This document shows positions 1 to 12,300 of a stretch of DNA of 64,000 bases, in pieces. The translations under genes were made by a program, and so were the position numbers. The notes beneath the pieces are model-generated. The model was not told the DNA's origin. It saw only the letters and a program-made list of their open reading frames with translations, and did not search any database. This stretch comes from Symsagittifera roscoffensis (Eukaryota > Xenacoelomorpha > Acoela > Convolutidae): positions 22,794,370 to 22,858,369 of the forward strand of contig NC_087062.1 in assembly GCF_963678635.1 (NCBI RefSeq). Direction: 5' to 3'. Numbering within the stretch: the first letter of the stretch is position 1; each line of letters opens with the position of its first letter.

Positions 1-2455
1 CACTTCAATTTTACCCCTGGTTTCAATTTAACGGTTTTTTGCTGAGATCTTTTTTGCTTAGTCGTCCAGTTGAAAAGAGAAAAATTGGATATGTTGATTT
101 CACCTTCTTATGGTGTATTTCGTTATCTTTCTAACTAATCCTTGGATTGAACTCTTCTTTTTCCATCTGGAATTTCGTCAAACTTCAGTTATTTTATTTG
201 GAATATGTACTGTTTGTCCTTAATCTGTATCTGCCAGTCCGTGGATTTTTAGTTTCTCAATTAAAACTATTTCAAATTTGTCCATTGAGAACGCATTCAT
301 AGTTTTTTTTTGCATTCCCTTGACCCCTCCGACAATTACCTGTTGCAATTCACACGTTTTGGCAAAATGGATGGCTTTTTGCAGACGTTGCGGAGCGGTT
401 TGTAAGTGTTTTTTTTTGCTGAATGCTATCCCACATCTTCTGCACGTTTTCTATTTTTCTTTCTTTTTTTTCTATCCGAAGTGTTACTGTTTCTATTCCT
501 TCGTTGGTTTTGTTTGGTGAAATTTATTGTCTATTCTTTTGGTTTCTGAAACTCTTAATCGGTTACCGTTTTATTTTACTCATTACTCCTGGTACACCTG
601 TGTTGTTTATTTGCTATGTTTGAGATTGTCAGCCCTTTCAGTTCTTCTTCTGGTGAGATTGTTTCAAACTTGAGGATAACTTGACTTTTTATTTTCTTCA
701 ATTAAGCTAAATAGGTTCGGTATCAAATCGTCCTTAAAAAAATGCCAATTCGGGCAGCTTGAGCAGTTGATGCTGCAAGAAAAGTTTCCAAGGTGTCGTG
801 AGGTTCCTCTGTTTATGTGAACAACTTGTATTTTTCATAAAATACTCTTTTGACCTTCTTTAAATTTACCGTGACAATATCATATAGATGTTTAAGATTG
901 TAAGTTTATTTGAAAATTTCCGCTTGAGTATTGATATACAGCAAAAGATTTTTTTTTGCTTTCTGACCCAAAAGGTAAACATAGGCGTGAGATTAGTTTC
1001 TAATGGATTATTGTATAGAATACAAGATGTCATGTTTCTGGCCCTCTGATGTATCCTTCTGCTTTTTCTGCTTCTTTTCGTGCTGCTTCTGCAGTCGTAG
1101 TTTTCGACTATCTTGGTGTTTTTGGTCTCTAATGGGTTCTGCTGCTAACAGTTTTATAAATGGGCCCACTTTGCGACGTTATTTCTTTTTTTGAATATTC
1201 ATCTTTTTTTATTTGGAACTACTTTATGAATATTAAAACGCTGTTGGAACTTCAGTGATACGGGCAAAATTGTTTTGTTTTTCTAATCAAGTAACCAAAA
1301 GAATATCTTGCTTGAAAGTAAAATGTTTTCACCTTGTCTGAGAAATTTCTGTCCCCTAGAGGGAATTAAATTCATCGCCCGGAATTTTTGGAAGTATTTG
1401 GCGCTAAATGGACAGTAATTTGGTTCGACCAAAAAATGTAACCATATTACTGCTATAATTGAACAAGTATAGCCAGCTGTTGTGCAATAGCTCAGAATAG
1501 TTTAGCCCAAAAAATAGGAGAAAAAATTTCAAAAACAATAAAAACGTTTCATAAAGGCAAGAAAACGAAAATTGTTGCTATTCTCGTTGTCCAAACTTGC
1601 TGTTATTCTCTAAAAAACTTTTAAAAAAAGTTTTTTCTCAAGAAAATTTTTATTTAAAAAAAGTTTTTTGTTAAAGTTGGGAGGCCAGTCTTTCCAAAAT
1701 TTTTGTCTAATTTATTCTGAAAACTGAAGCTAATCAAAAGAGTTCTTCTTGACACTGAAGCGACGCCTGAAAAGTTTTCAGAATCTGAATCTAGAATTCG
1801 GACCGGGAAACTACGCAGGATTTTCATAAAAGTTCGATAAACAGTTTTTTAGGTAAAAATTGGTGATTTTTTTTCAATTTGATATCACAAAGATCAAGCT
1901 TTTAGCTTCAAAATAAAGAGTGCATTAACTTCAGTACCCAACAGTAATGCACTCATTATTTTACAGAGATAATGTAGGAACCGTATGAAGCAAAAAACTT
2001 TCTGCTTGGATCAAGTTTATATTTGAATATTTATCTATTATTTGACAGCTATGAAAAAAGGGTTGTCTAACTTTTGAACGCAATCCAAAAAGGGGTGCTT
2101 TGGTTCATTCGCAACACCTAAATGAACTAATCCGAACAAATTTTTGAAAAAAAAACTCTAAAAAAGAAACGAACTGCTCGGCTTAAGTTTTTGACTTATG
2201 AAAAATTCCCAAAAGACACACTTGTATAAATTTTACGCGCATTGCTCAACTTTTCTGGGATATATTTCATTCTGAGATTTTTCTTAAAGTAATCACAGAT
2301 GTTTTTTGGCGAGTGTATTTTCCAAAAAAAATAGTTGCTTTTGGCATCAAATGCGCCAGAAAGCATATCCTAAGATTGATAGTAAGGAAACTGTCCCGAA
2401 TTGTACCATGGGTGTGACCCTTTGTAAATTTTTGGTAAGCAGAAACAAGGAGGAT
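1..2455. other. AT-rich region without recognisable gene
   Basis: Long T-runs, A-runs and short interrupted reading frames dominate. The open frames here are low-complexity Phe/Ser/Cys-rich translations of T-rich DNA and have no recognisable domain. No gene, RNA or clear repeat boundary was found. Confidence 0.6.
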
Positions 2456-2664
2456 GTTGTGATTTGTTTTAGTTGTTTTAAACGACCTTCGGTATTTAAT
2501 TAATATCTGTTAAATAATTTAGATACGACCATCGGTCGATATGAGACAAATTCAGTTGTCCTTTTAGAACGTCTTAATTTACACAGTTCCTTTTATTAGT
2601 TTTATTCTTTTAAGTTTATGTACACTAATTGTACATAGGTCTATAGTTTTAGAATAGTTTATTA
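2456..2664 (+). repeat. 5' LTR, 5'-truncated remnant
   Basis: Matches 8807-9015 over about 209 bp with about 8 differences. The first about 55 bp of the 3' LTR (8752-8806), including its TATA-like sequence, has no counterpart upstream of 2456, so the left end is deleted or replaced. Confidence 0.85.
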
Positions 2665-2682
2665 TGGTGCAGTCTAATGATT
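2665..2682 (+). other. Candidate primer binding site
   Basis: Immediately after the LTR boundary the sequence begins TGGTGCAGTCTAATGATT. A TGG start adjoining the LTR is what is expected for pairing with a tRNA 3' CCA end. TTCGAA follows directly, as it would if complementarity reached the T-loop. The tRNA identity is not determined. Confidence 0.5.
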
Positions 2683-3119
2683 CGAACGTGCGTGGAACTC
2701 CCCCTTTTGGCCCAATCATACCTTAGAGCCACCGCATGGCTGGACCCAACGGAGCGATCAATTTAAATTGGCGATTATTGCGAAAGAAAATCTGGATTTA
2801 GAGAGCTTGCACAGACCAAAGATTCCAGAAACGCAAATCCCCATTTTGGAACAAACAACAGGTAGCGAGTCGGACAAGGAAAGAGTCAACAGAGAGACGA
2901 GGAACAAAAACGCGATGAAACAGTACGAATCTGCCTAAGAAAAGCGGATCAATGAAGAAAAGAGGAAATTCAATGGAATGAGACGAACGGAGGCGGCTAA
3001 GAAACTGCGCTCAATTTTTTTCTAGCCTTAGGGAGCGAATGAAAAAGAGTCTTTTCACAGAAGAACCCGAGAGTCAAGATATTAGCAATATGCTTCTCAG
3101 AGTTCTGGACTTTGCTTGA

Positions 3120-3491
3120 AGAACATCTAACAAACCGCCCAACACTACGCTTGAAAGATACAAATTACTAAATCGGAAGCAGAAAGATCGTGAATCTTAC
3201 GAACAATTCTGGGGAGCACTGACGGATCTGGCTAGTATGTGTAACATCAAGGAATCCGACGAGGCAGAGTGGATAAGAGACATTTTCATCTGTAACATGA
3301 AAAATACAGATACCCAGAGGAAATTACTTTCAGCCACCATAAGCTCTTTCGAAGCACTTAACCAAGCATTGATTGACGAAAAAGGATATTTTAATTACCA
3401 AAAATTGACAAACATGGCACAATCGTCGACCAATGGGACAATTTTTAAAGCTTTTTACAACATAACCAGATCAAGAAAGAACCGAGCCTGA
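3120..3491 (+). pseudogene. gag fragment of the gypsy element
   Basis: The frame is open from 3120 and includes RYKLLNRKQKD, SYEQFWGALTDLA, then EWIRDIFICNM and QRKLLS. This is the pattern of the retrotransposon gag (capsid) domain, with the IRD.F..NM block near its end. Upstream sequence (2700-3119) is gag-like in composition but carries stops. The frame ends at 3491, before the zinc knuckle, so gag and pol are no longer continuous. Likely a capsid remnant; no function expected. Confidence 0.75.
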
Positions 3492-3514
3492 ACATAGAAC
3501 GGAGTAATTCATGC

Positions 3515-4585
3515 ATGAAATGTGGGAACGCATTTACGAAAGGGCACTTAAACTTCGGCCCAGCGAAGGACATAACCTGTAAAAATTGTAATTATAAAGG
3601 ACACTTCGCCAAATTATGTAAATCCCGTAATAAGAGACCCACTGTAAATACCGTAATAGATAATCATGTAAATACCGAGAATTGTACATACGTCCCACCG
3701 GAAAACTCGTGGGCAGAGAACCAAGAATTGTGTGATGTTAAAAATGCTTGGAACGAGTACGGACAGAGCGACGATGACGATTTTTCGGTGTTGAGCGTGA
3801 GAACTATCTACGACAAAAACGGACTTGAAACGAAGAAACTCCTGAACATAGACATCGGCTGGGATATGGTTGTGAATATGAACATAACAGTAGACTCAGC
3901 AAGTCCCGTAAGCTTTTTAAAACAAAACGTGTTACACGAGATCAAATTAAAATATCCGAACTTAAAAATTTACCCAGTGAAGAAGAGAATAAAAGACTTG
4001 TGTTGCGGATTCACTGACGACACAATCAATATCTTAGGAAAGATAATCGTTAGGACGCAATCCAATGGGTGGATCTGCGAAGAAACACCGTTCATCATAA
4101 CTGGCGGACATGAACGAAACATCTTGGAAAACGACAACCTACCCAAACTGGGTATAGAAGTGACGCAGAGGAAATGCCCCCAACCAATTTGCATGGTCAA
4201 CCAACCTACACTTGAGAGTGAGTACAAAAACTTACCTTCTTTATCTGACAGGATTTTTAATGAGTTCAAAGAACTATTCAATAGAGTGGGAAAAATACCT
4301 AACGATCGAAAAGTAATACATTTCCACTCACCTTTTAAACCAGTACAATCCAAAGGGAGAAGAGTCCCGCTTCACTTACTCGCTAGAGTGAATGAAGAAT
4401 TGAAAAGATTGGAGACAGAAGTCCATGTAATAAAACTAGAGAAATGCGACGAAGATTGCTTCATCAGCCCAATTGTAATTACTCGGAAAAAGGATGCTTC
4501 GATCAAGCTGGCTTTACACTCCAAATTATTGAACGATCAAATTTTTAAAATAAGTACCAAAGGCCGAAAAACCACGAATTTATAG
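3515..4585 (+). pseudogene. gypsy nucleocapsid zinc knuckle, protease and start of reverse transcriptase
   Basis: A 356-codon frame. Residues 22-35 form a CX2CX4HX4C zinc knuckle (CKNCNYKGHFAKLC); a degenerate knuckle precedes it. A short motif with D-S-A at VDSASPVSFL sits where the retroviral-type aspartic protease has its D-T/S-G/A active site. The end of the frame (VPLHLLARVNEELKRLE, then SPIVITRKKDASIKLAL) matches the N-terminal fingers of gypsy reverse transcriptase. The frame stops at 4585 and RT resumes at about 4591, so a stop or indel breaks it. Confidence 0.85.
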
Positions 4586-4590
4586 ATAAC

Positions 4591-5040
4591 GTGGCCCTTC
4601 AAATCTCAGAGAAATCCAACGGGCAAGTTTGGTTCAGCAATTTAGACCTGAAAAACGCCTATAGCCAAATCAAACTATGCGAAAAAGCGAGTAAGCAGTG
4701 TAAATTTTGTATAGTAGGCGGCAAAACTACCGGAACGTATCGATTTTTAACGGGATTTTACGGACTGGGGGACATGCCAAACGAATTCCAACGGGTCATA
4801 GACTCACTGTTGAAAAATATTCCTTTCACAAATTCTTACATAGACGAAATTCTAGAAGCTTCGAGGGCATCCGTGGAAGAACACAAAGCAATAGTGTATA
4901 AAATCTTATCAATCTTAGATAAGAACAATATGGTAGTTAAATGGGGGAAATGCACATTCATCAGATCAGAAATTGAATGGCTTGGCTTCAAAATTTCCGG
5001 CGATGCAGTACGACCATTGGTCGGTAAACAGACGCGATAA
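4591..5040 (+). pseudogene. gypsy reverse transcriptase, palm domain
   Basis: Contains FSNLDLKNAYSQIKL (motif A, catalytic Asp present), TYRFLTGFYGLGDMPNEFQR (motif B region, normally LPFGLKNAPATFQR) and a motif C reading YIDE instead of the usual YIDD, then LGFKIS, the post-catalytic LGF/LG.. motif. The second motif C aspartate is therefore Glu. The frame ends early at 5040; the thumb/connection continues in other frames. Clearly gypsy RT, non-functional in this copy. Confidence 0.9.
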
Positions 5041-5276
5041 AAAACTTGCCAATCCCCAAAAATATTTCAGAACTACGCTCGTTTTTCGGTTCGATAAATC
5101 AGTATGTAAAATTTATTCCTATTTTAATGACTCTAAGCTCTCCCCTTCGTCCTCTACTGAATAAAAAATCGGTTTAAAAATGGGATAATGACCACTCTAT
5201 AGCGTTTGAAAAATTAAAAGCAGAAATTGTAAATATTACAGAAAACAGTCACTTTGATATAAAAGAGAAGACAAGA

Positions 5277-6002
5277 CTGAAAACAGACGCTTCCCTCAAC
5301 GGACTAGGTGCGACCCTAGAACAACTACAAGGTAACCAGTGAAAAACAACCGCGTTCGCATCTAGATTTTTGAATTAGCACAAAATGAAGAATGCCACCA
5401 ATAAATTAGAGTTACTGGGAGTTGTCTGGGCATCAGAACACTTTAGAAACTACCTGTATGGAACTGAATTCCACATAGTAACAGACCAAAAAGCGTTACT
5501 ATCAGCATTCTCAGCAAACCACGGGAATAAAACGATGCATAGTCGATTGACCCGTTGGCTGAACAAACTTTTAACATTTAATTTTAAAATATCGCGTTTA
5601 CCGGGAAAATACATGGGCTTTACAGACCTTTCATCTAGTTTTCCTTCGGGCAAAGCCCTCCCAATCCTCCACTATGACGATGAATTTGTAGTCGCTTCAA
5701 TCGATAAAATTCAAAAAATGCTATTGAATAGACCACATTCTCATTTTGTATTTGTAAATACTGTAGATAGACCGGCGGTCGCTGTAAATACTTACACTCT
5801 AGTTAATACAATCCCGTCGGGAACAGATAATGTGATTGGTCAAAATCGACGTGATTGGTCAAAATCTTTTAAACAGCTCTTTGGTATTTTTCAATCTCAA
5901 GATTATTGCCGCTATCATATCTTGTATCGCTCGGTCGATGAAAGATTGTCAGAATTATCATACTTGGACAGAAAATTGTACCTGAAATTGCCGACCCATT
6001 GA
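5277..6002 (+). pseudogene. gypsy RNase H and connection to integrase
   Basis: LKTDASLNGLGATLEQ at 5277-5325 is the first RNase H motif with its catalytic Asp. The same frame continues through two stops (TGA near 5339 in a GNQ-stop-KTTAFASRFL context, then TAG) into ELLGVVWASEHFRNYLYG, TDQKALLSAF and SRLTRWLNKLLTF, the typical tail of gypsy RNase H. The normal ADALSR end is replaced by FTDLSSS. Premature stops make it a pseudogene. Confidence 0.85.
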
Positions 6003-6460
6003 TAACTCGAAATTTAATTTTAAAAGCATTACCTTTACGGACAAAGTCCTGTTACATTTTATATTCGAAAATAGACCGTTTTTACCATCTTCCAAAAAAC
6101 GGCTAGACTTTCCAATGGACAAGTTTACTGAACCCCTATTAATTATCCCTGAAGAACATAACATTGCTCTCAAATTCAGAGACGACCGGCTTTCACCCGA
6201 CCACGAGAACCTCGTAAAAACATAGAAGTCGGACTTAAGATTACCTAATTCCCCGATCCGCCCAGAAAACCACTGTTCAAAGAAACTGTTACAAATCATG
6301 ACCGGGGAAGACAAAGTGCCATGGGACTTGATCGAGACTGTAAAGACAAACCGACCAATGGGCATTCACGGAGCCTACATGAAAAAATACGCCAAAAATT
6401 TACACGTGAAGGACGATTTACTTTTTCTCGACAACCACTATCAGGGGAATTTTTGCTTCT

Positions 6461-7546
6461 ATGCTCCATGAGACTCATCCAGGACAGTTTGGGATCGAAT
6501 CACTCGCCGAATACTTGTGGTGGCCGCACATTTATAGAGAAGTTTACCACCACGGGAGAACGTGTAGTCAATGCTTGAAAGCTGGTAAGAACATTAAAGT
6601 TTTACTAGGTACCCACAATATTTCAAAACTTCCGACTTTGACATTCGCGAATGAAGAAATCAATCTGGAAATTGCGCGTCCGTTAGATGCGTTCAGGGAA
6701 AATAATAAGTACATCTTTCTTTGCATTGACCGCTTTACACAGTTCCCTTTGGCCAAAATCGTAAGCAACACCTCCGCGAAAAACGTGATTACCTTCTTAA
6801 ACGATTACTGTCATCTTCACGGGTTCCCAAGAAAAATCAGAGTCGACCATGGGCCATGTTTCTTATCTTCTGATGTTAAAAACTTCTGCGAAAAATTCAA
6901 CATTGAAATTATTTACTGTACAGTCAGCAATCACAGATCCAATGGGTTAGTGGAACGATTAGCTTACACGATCAAATCGAAATTACTGGCAATGTCCTTC
7001 GAATTACCTAAACCTCCACTAAATGAATCGATCGAGAAAATTATTTGGATTTTGAGAATTTCGAAACAATCCGCTATCGGCTGTAAACCTTTCGAAAAAC
7101 ATTTTAATAGAACAGCGAACACTAGGTGGAAAAACCTTATGTCCGATATTGATGATTTAGATAAAGGGAAAGTTATCATGTCCAAACAACAGACCAGCAA
7201 CAGGGAACTCCATGACGGGGCAGAAGATGGGTACCTGGATGAGGAAAAGGACAGCCCTTTGGACCCTGAAGACAATCTGCCACTAGCTAGGAGTGTCACT
7301 ACTAATGCAAACCCGGAGGACAACAGACAAGCTCTAGGATCTCTCTCAAAGAGAAAAGCAGTCATGGGAGGTAATCTATATAGAAAGGTTACTAACAGGA
7401 AAAACAGGGATCCGTATTTTAGCTTGGTTAAGAAAGACATTATTGACTCATCAGAACATACCATAACCCTCGACAACGGTCACGTTTTGCGCAAATCAGA
7501 CCTGGCTATCAAAGGAAAATACTCCCTGACCCTAATAAAATCATAG
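6461..7546 (+). pseudogene. gypsy integrase
   Basis: A 361-codon frame. It begins with the zinc-binding HHCC region (HETHPGQFG ... CSQC). The core shows YIFLCIDRFTQFP, RVDHGPCF with the second catalytic Asp, and SNGLVERL with the catalytic Glu. The first catalytic Asp, expected before the GPL-like motif, is Glu here (LEIARPL), and the neighbouring Gly is Arg. A C-terminal extension has LDNGHVLRKSDLA, resembling the tail of gypsy-type integrases. The stop TAG at 7544-7546 abuts the next frame. Sequence between 6003 and 6460 encodes the preceding linker in interrupted frames. Confidence 0.9.
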
Positions 7547-8472
7547 TGACCCAGACACCCACCGGGCACAAACTTCACCCTCATTCGAGTTTAGCTGGAA
7601 AAAGGAAGCTCTCACCCCCGAAGAAGAAATCAGTACTTGCACCCTCTGGGCAATCTGGACAAGGCATCTCAGGATCGAACAGAAACATATCATTGACACT
7701 TGCACCGACCGTGATTGAGGCTTCTCAAGACTCCTCCCGAAATTCTTCAGTTTCTTCATCCTCATTAAACTTAAATTCGCGGCACGTGATCTTTGATGAT
7801 TACTTCGATGATGTGACCAATAATAACTTACCGCAGAGCAACCGATCCGAATCTAACCAGGGTTTAAGTGTTACAGGTACCGCCGACACCCCACACTTGA
7901 GTTCACAATTGTCAGTACAAACTGATCTTCGGGAGATCATCAACATCCCCGACTCGGCCGAGGCACAAGGGTCACAAGACAACCCTATACTGATCGATAG
8001 CATTCCGGAATCCAAAGCCAACCCGATTATCCAACTAAGGCAATCAAGACCACGCAGGAATGTGGGACTTCCACAATTTTTCGGAAATCGTCGCTTTATT
8101 GACGTGGTCCTGGAAAAAGACGACACAGGGACGTCACCTTCTTCATATATTACCTCTCCCAGCAATTCCAGGGCAACTTTCTTGATTTCCTCGCCGTCAG
8201 ATTTTCTGACACCGTTAGCAGAGGCCCCTCCCCGACAAACACTCATTGCGGAAACAACACTAACTTGGTCAACAAAGAATTCATGCCCTTCGGTCAGACC
8301 AGTAAATTCTCCAATTACGACCCTATTTAATGAAAATTTGTCGGGTTCGCATTCAGCTCACCAGACCATTAAGGATTCACTACACGAGTTAGACAACTGC
8401 AGCGTAATTTCCTCAACAATCGATTCGGAAATTAAAGCAAAACTGGATGAATTTGATGAACACTTTAAATGA
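7546..8472 (+). CDS. C-terminal pol extension or third ORF of the gypsy element, function unknown
   Basis: A 308-codon open frame overlaps the integrase stop by one base. It is rich in Ser, Asn, Pro and Asp, with an N-terminal basic patch (KRKLSPPKKK) and a motif RPRRNVGLPQFFGNR that resembles the basic R-P-R-R-N tail found at the C-end of some gypsy-like pol proteins. No transmembrane segment or signal peptide is visible, so an envelope protein is unlikely. It may be a pol tail put out of frame, or a separate ORF. It is the longest intact frame of the element after integrase and pol part 1. Confidence 0.5.
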   Translation: MTQTPTGHKLHPHSSLAGKRKLSPPKKKSVLAPSGQSGQGISGSNRNISLTLAPTVIEASQDSSRNSSVSSSSLNLNSRHVIFDDYFDDVTNNNLPQSNRSESNQGLSVTGTADTPHLSSQLSVQTDLREIINIPDSAEAQGSQDNPILIDSIPESKANPIIQLRQSRPRRNVGLPQFFGNRRFIDVVLEKDDTGTSPSSYITSPSNSRATFLISSPSDFLTPLAEAPPRQTLIAETTLTWSTKNSCPSVRPVNSPITTLFNENLSGSHSAHQTIKDSLHELDNCSVISSTIDSEIKAKLDEFDEHFK

Positions 8473-8735
8473 TTTTCATAACAAATAACAAACTTTATCC
8501 ATACCTTACATTCCGGTTTTAGTAGCTATCTGTAGATACAATTGTACATGTTAATGTACATGTTGTTGATTACCGTTTAGCTCAGTTTTAGTTTAGTTAG
8601 TTGTTTTATTTTGTAAATTTGTAAATTCTGTATATTCACCCTGTACATTGTACATTCTCTCTCACTTGTAGATACTATTTTGCTAGCTGTTTTTTTTTAT
8701 CTTCATGGCGCAGTTTGTGAAAGTTTGTTCATTCT

Positions 8736-8751
8736 CGAAGGGGGCAAAGGG
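8736..8751 (+). other. Polypurine tract of the gypsy element
   Basis: Purine-rich GAAGGGGGCAAAGGG immediately precedes the TG start of the 3' LTR at 8752. Confidence 0.65.
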
Positions 8752-9015
8752 TGTATATAAAATTAGTTAGTTAGTGTGCAGTTTTATTTTTTTCTCAGTG
8801 GGAAATATTGTGAATTGTTTTAGTTGTTTTAAGTGACCTTCGGTATTTAATTAATACCTGTTAACTAATTTAGATACGACCATCGGTCGATATGAGACAA
8901 AGTCAGTTGTCCTTTTAGAACGTCTTAATTTACACAGTTCCTTTTATTAGTTTTATTCTTTTAAGTTTATGTACACTAATTGTACATAGGTCTATAGCTT
9001 TAGAATAGTTTATTA
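8752..9015 (+). repeat. 3' LTR
   Basis: Starts TGTATATAAAA directly after the polypurine tract, giving a TATA-like box at its 5' end, and ends ...GTTTATTA, the same end as the 5' copy at 2664. 264 bp in all; the last 209 bp match the 5' remnant. Confidence 0.8.
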
Positions 9016-9321
9016 GAGGATGGCCATTTTAGGCTTAAGAACCAATTGCTCGTGTCGAAATCGTGGTATTATGTTCCGATCATTAGAAGTTGGAACCGGA
9101 GTTTGGCAGGTTAGGGCCATTTGGATAAAAGTTTAGTAAGTTCAGACCAACTAATCCATTCTGCAAGCGAAGAAATCCGGTTTGATCTGTGGAGGTCCAG
9201 AGTGGATTGTTTGAGACCATGAGGACCAAAACAATTACGACCAAGCGAACCAGATTATGACCATTTCAGACCAAGGAAACATGCAGTTTTTTGCTTAAGA
9301 CCACGGGGACGAAAATTATCT
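9016..9321. other. Spacer with short ACCA-rich degenerate repeats
   Basis: Between the LTR element and the tandem array. Repeats of the type GACCAAGG / GACCATGAGGACCAAA recur several times. No coding potential seen. Confidence 0.4.
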
Positions 9322-12300
9322 ATTCAGAGCGCAGGGACCCAAATTTGAAACATTCAGGCAAATTTTACTTGTTCAGACGTTGATTATCTTATGAACTGTT
9401 CTCAACCGATGTTTCAACTTTTTCGACCGAAGTTTGTTAATTTTTGTATGTGCTCGACCTATGTTTTGACTGTGCTTGGCCTATGTTTTGACTGTGCTTG
9501 ACCTATGTTTTGATTTTATCGACCAATATCAGGTATGTTTCGACTTTCGTTGATGCTTGACTTAAAATTTTGTGCTCGATGTTGCACTCGCTTCTCGGCA
9601 GGGGATTTATGTCAAGAAAACTGCACCTTCTTGACTTTCAAAATCAAAACATAAGTCAAGTATCTCGACCGTGGTTGTTTGGAACTATATTCAGACTTTC
9701 TTTGAGACTTTATTCAGACTTCTTTTTAGCAATTTGACAGGTGGTGAAACTATGAATTTTTAACCCCAATCTGGTTTGATGGAGACTATAAAAGCTTTTA
9801 ACCAAAATCTTTTCCAACTATGCTTCAGTGGAGTCGGTCGCGGTTAATTTTTCGTCGATCGCCACGTGTTCAAGTCACAGAGGTTATCAGTACTATTCAA
9901 TTAAAACAACAGTTGTAAAACAAAATTCAGTCCTGTATCAGATTAAAACCAATGTTTTATTCTGATTTTCACCTGACCAGGACATTGAACAGGAAAAAAT
10001 TTTCCAGCGCTGTTCTAGAACTGTAACACTACTGTTACAGTACTGTTTTATTCTGTTTTTATTCTGAAGTTCGAACTGGGAATTCATGTTTTATTCTGGG
10101 AATTTTTTTTGAAGTTTTGTTTTTAGTTCAGAGCTTTGTTAAGTGTCGTTACAAAAGGAAACAATTCATTAAAAAAGCCTAAATTCTAACAATTTTTTTT
10201 AGAAACAACCTAAAAAAGCAGTTTTTTTCCGCAAAAGTAGAAATTGGTTCCAGGGCTTGAGCAGCTAAATTTGCCTGAAAACATGGCAATTTTTTGTAAA
10301 AATATGGAAAAAAGAGCATTTTTTTAAAATTGATGCATCCAACCACAGCTAAAAATCAGCTGTAAACAACCAAAAACGGGTTGTTTTGCAAGAAAAAAGA
10401 AAAAAAGAAAAAAGAAATTCAGAGCGCAGGGACCCAAATTTGAAACATTCAGGCAAATTTTACTTGTTCAGACGTTGATTATCTTATGAACTGTTCTCAA
10501 CCGATGTTTCAACTTTTTCGACCGAAGTTTGTTAATTTTTGTATGTGCTCGACCTATGTTTTGACTGTGCTTGGCCTATGTTTTGACTGTGCTTGACCTA
10601 TGTTTTGATTTTATCGACCAATATCAGGTATGTTTCGACTTTCGTTGATGCTTGACTTAAAATTTTGTGCTCTATGTTGCACTCGCTTCTCGGCAGGGGA
10701 TTTATGTCAAGAAAACTGCACCTTCTTGACTTTCAAAATCAAAACATAAGTCAAGTATCTCGACCGTGGTTGTTTGGAACTATATTCAGACTTTCTTTGA
10801 GACTTTATTCAGACTTCTTTTTAGCAATTTGACAGGTGGTGGAACTATGAATTTTTAGCCCCAATCTGGTTTGATGGAGACTATAAAAGCTTTTAACCGA
10901 AATCTTTTCCAACTATGCTTCAGTGGAGTCGGTCGCGGTTAATTTTTCGTCGATCGCCACGTGTTCAAGTCACAGAGGTTATCAGTACTATTCAATTAAA
11001 ACAACAGTTGTAAAACAAAATTCAGTCCTGTATCAGATTAAAACCAATGTTTTATTCTGATTTTCACCTGACCAGGACATTGAACAGGAAAAAATTTTCC
11101 AGCGCTGTTCTAGAACTGTAACACTACTGTTACAGTACTGTTTTATTCTGTTTTTATTCTGAAGTTCGAACTGGGAATTCATGTTTTATTCTGGGAATTT
11201 TTTTTGAAGTTTTGTTTTTAGTTCAGAGCTTTGTTAAGTGTCGTTACAAAAGGAAACAATTCATTAAAAAAGCCTAAATTCTAACGATTTTTTTTAGAAA
11301 CAACCTAAAAAAGCAGTTTTTTTCCGCAAAAGTAGAAATTGGTTCCAGGGCTTGAGCAGCTAAATTTGCCTGAAAACATGGCAATTTTTTGTAAAAATAT
11401 GGAAAAAAGAGCATTTTTTTAAAATTGATGCATCCAACCACAGCTAAAAATCAGCTGTAAACAACCAAAAACGGGTTGTTTTGCAAGAAAAAAGAAAAAA
11501 AGAAAAAAGAAATTCAGAGCGCAGGGACCCAAATTTGAAACATTCAGGCAAATTTTACTTGTTCAGACGTTGATTATCTTATGAACTGTTCTCAACCGAT
11601 GTTTCAACTTTTTCGACCGAAGTTTGTTAATTTTTGTATGTGCTCGACCTATGTTTTGACTGTGCTTGGCCTATGTTTTGACTGTGCTTGACCTATGTTT
11701 TGATTTTATCGACCAATATCAGGTATGTTTCGACTTTCGTTGATGCTTGACTTAAAATTTTGTGCTCGATGTTGCACTCGCTTCTCGGCAGGGGATTTAT
11801 GTCAAGAAAACTGCACCTTCTTGACTTTCAAAATCAAAACATAAGTCAAGTATCTCGACCGTGGTTGTTTGGAACTATATTCAGACCTTCTTTGAGACTT
11901 TATTCAGACTTCTTTTTAGCAATTTGACAGGTGGTGAAACTATGAATTTTTAGCCCCAATCTGGTTTGATGGAGACTATAAAAGCTTTTAACCAAAATCT
12001 TTTCCAACTATGCTTCAGTGGAGTCGGTCGCGGTTAATTTTTCGTCGATCGCCACGTGTTCAAGTCACAGAGGTTTTCAGTACTATTCAAGTAAAACAAC
12101 AGTTGTAAAACAAAATTCAGTCCTGTATCAGATTAAAACCAATGTTTTATTCTGATTTTCACCTGACCAGGACATTGAACAGGAAAAAATTTTCCAGCGC
12201 TGTTCTAGAACTGTAACACTACTGTTACAGTACTGTTTTATTCTGTTTTTATTCTGAAGTTTGAACTGGGAATTCATGTTTTATTCTGGGAATTTTTTTT

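Larger units (their letters stand above)
2456..9015 (+). mobile_element. Ty3/gypsy LTR retrotransposon, decayed
   Basis: Seen: two direct copies of about 209 bp (2456-2664 and 8807-9015, about 8 mismatches) flank gag, zinc knuckle, protease, reverse transcriptase, RNase H and integrase sequence in that order, which is the Ty3/gypsy order. The coding part is split by stops and frame changes (after gag, near 4585, 5040-5280, 5337, 6002-6460), so the copy is not autonomous. A purine tract precedes the 3' LTR. No envelope gene is recognisable; an extra 308-codon frame follows integrase. The 5' LTR has lost its 5' part. The about 96 percent LTR similarity argues for a moderately old insertion. No target-site duplication was identified. 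Confidence 0.92.

Noticed and set aside
278-623. Overlapping Phe/Cys-rich frames as small membrane proteins
   Set aside because: They are translations of T-rich low-complexity DNA, with no start context, splice signal or conserved motif.
9780-9835. TATAAAAG plus TCAGT as a standard core promoter
   Set aside because: The distance from TATA to the TCAGT adenine is about 40 bp, longer than the usual about 30, so only the TATA box is noted.
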